From positions 62,001 through 126,000 of the forward strand of contig CM057070.1 in assembly GCA_029945375.1 (NCBI GenBank): DNA of 64,000 nt, given 5' to 3'. A program made the position numbers and the translations under genes. Origin of the DNA: Agaricus subrufescens. Lineage: Eukaryota; Basidiomycota; Agaricomycetes; Agaricales; Agaricaceae. Under the pieces are notes generated by a model. It saw only the letters and a program-made list of their open reading frames with translations. It did no database searches and was not told the origin of the DNA. Below are positions 63,757 through 64,000 of this stretch, piece by piece (position 1 is the first letter of the stretch; each line of letters begins with the position of its first letter).

Positions 63757-64000
63757 AATAAATTAAATTTACTAGTAATTGTAGCCATTCAGACCTTAAC
63801 CGGGTTATATATTAACAAGCTAGATTAAAATTTACAGTTAGTCTATCTACTATTAGTTACTGCTAAGTTTAGCGAATAGCTTTGCTAAAATTTAAAATTT
63901 AGCTATGCTAAAAAAAATAAGCTAATAACCATTTTAGTCTTTAGCTAAATACCTTAACAAATAAAAGTAAAAAAATTAGCCTAACTACCCTGCGCTAGTA

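Overview
This window is a 64 kb piece of a large, very AT-rich fungal mitochondrial genome. Every gene I recognise is on the minus strand. TGA must be read as tryptophan (mold mitochondrial code): several reading frames that look broken under the standard code run through in-frame TGA codons at conserved Trp positions. Atp8 (FSKYILP), Atp6 and Cox1 ([10 protein letters not shown]) look like Basidiomycota, probably Agaricomycetes. That placement is from memory of the families and is not a search result.

Transcription order, from 64000 down to 1: tRNA-Val, tRNA-Met, tRNA-Ser; cox1 (62567-31222); nad4 (30453-27270); nad6; two unassigned membrane-protein regions (24558-23608 and 22085-21191); tRNA-Gly and tRNA-Tyr; atp6; tRNA-Ile; nad1 (17312-12722); a decayed tRNA-Gly copy; atp8 (52 codons); cox3 (11237-9147); a stray cox1 fragment; tRNA-Ala; nad4L-nad5 (directly abutting); a second tRNA-Ile; and the first exon of cob, which runs off the window. 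rnl, rns, cox2, nad2, nad3, atp9 and rps3 are not seen here and presumably lie outside.

The dominant feature is cox1. I resolve it into 22 exons and 21 introns spread over 31,346 bp. The exons sum to 1587 nt (528 codons plus stop), exactly a normal Cox1. Exons are as short as 6, 11, 14, 18, 19, 22, 24, 27 and 28 nt. Nearly all introns carry recognisable group I core elements: P with a GCTGGAA-type box, Q with GCAGGAAAC, R with CTCAGAGACTA and S with AGATATAGTCC, all on the minus strand. nad5 (2 introns), nad1 (3), cox3 (1), nad4 (1) and cob (at least 1) add more. The introns hold LAGLIDADG and GIY-YIG homing endonuclease genes at every stage: intact, one with a damaged catalytic motif, frameshifted, carrying a premature stop, and nearly erased.

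The points most worth a second look are: a single reading frame in cox1 intron 13 that joins a double-LAGLIDADG nuclease to a GIY-YIG nuclease; a multi-pass membrane-protein ORF lodged at the 3' end of cox1 intron 7, next to a dead endonuclease; a putative family linking that ORF to orf316 downstream of nad6 and to a C-terminal extension on nad4; and duplicated tRNA segments, one with a compensated acceptor-stem change. The protein-coding core serves oxidative phosphorylation (complexes I, III, IV and ATP synthase). Expressing it depends on removing at least 28 introns cleanly.
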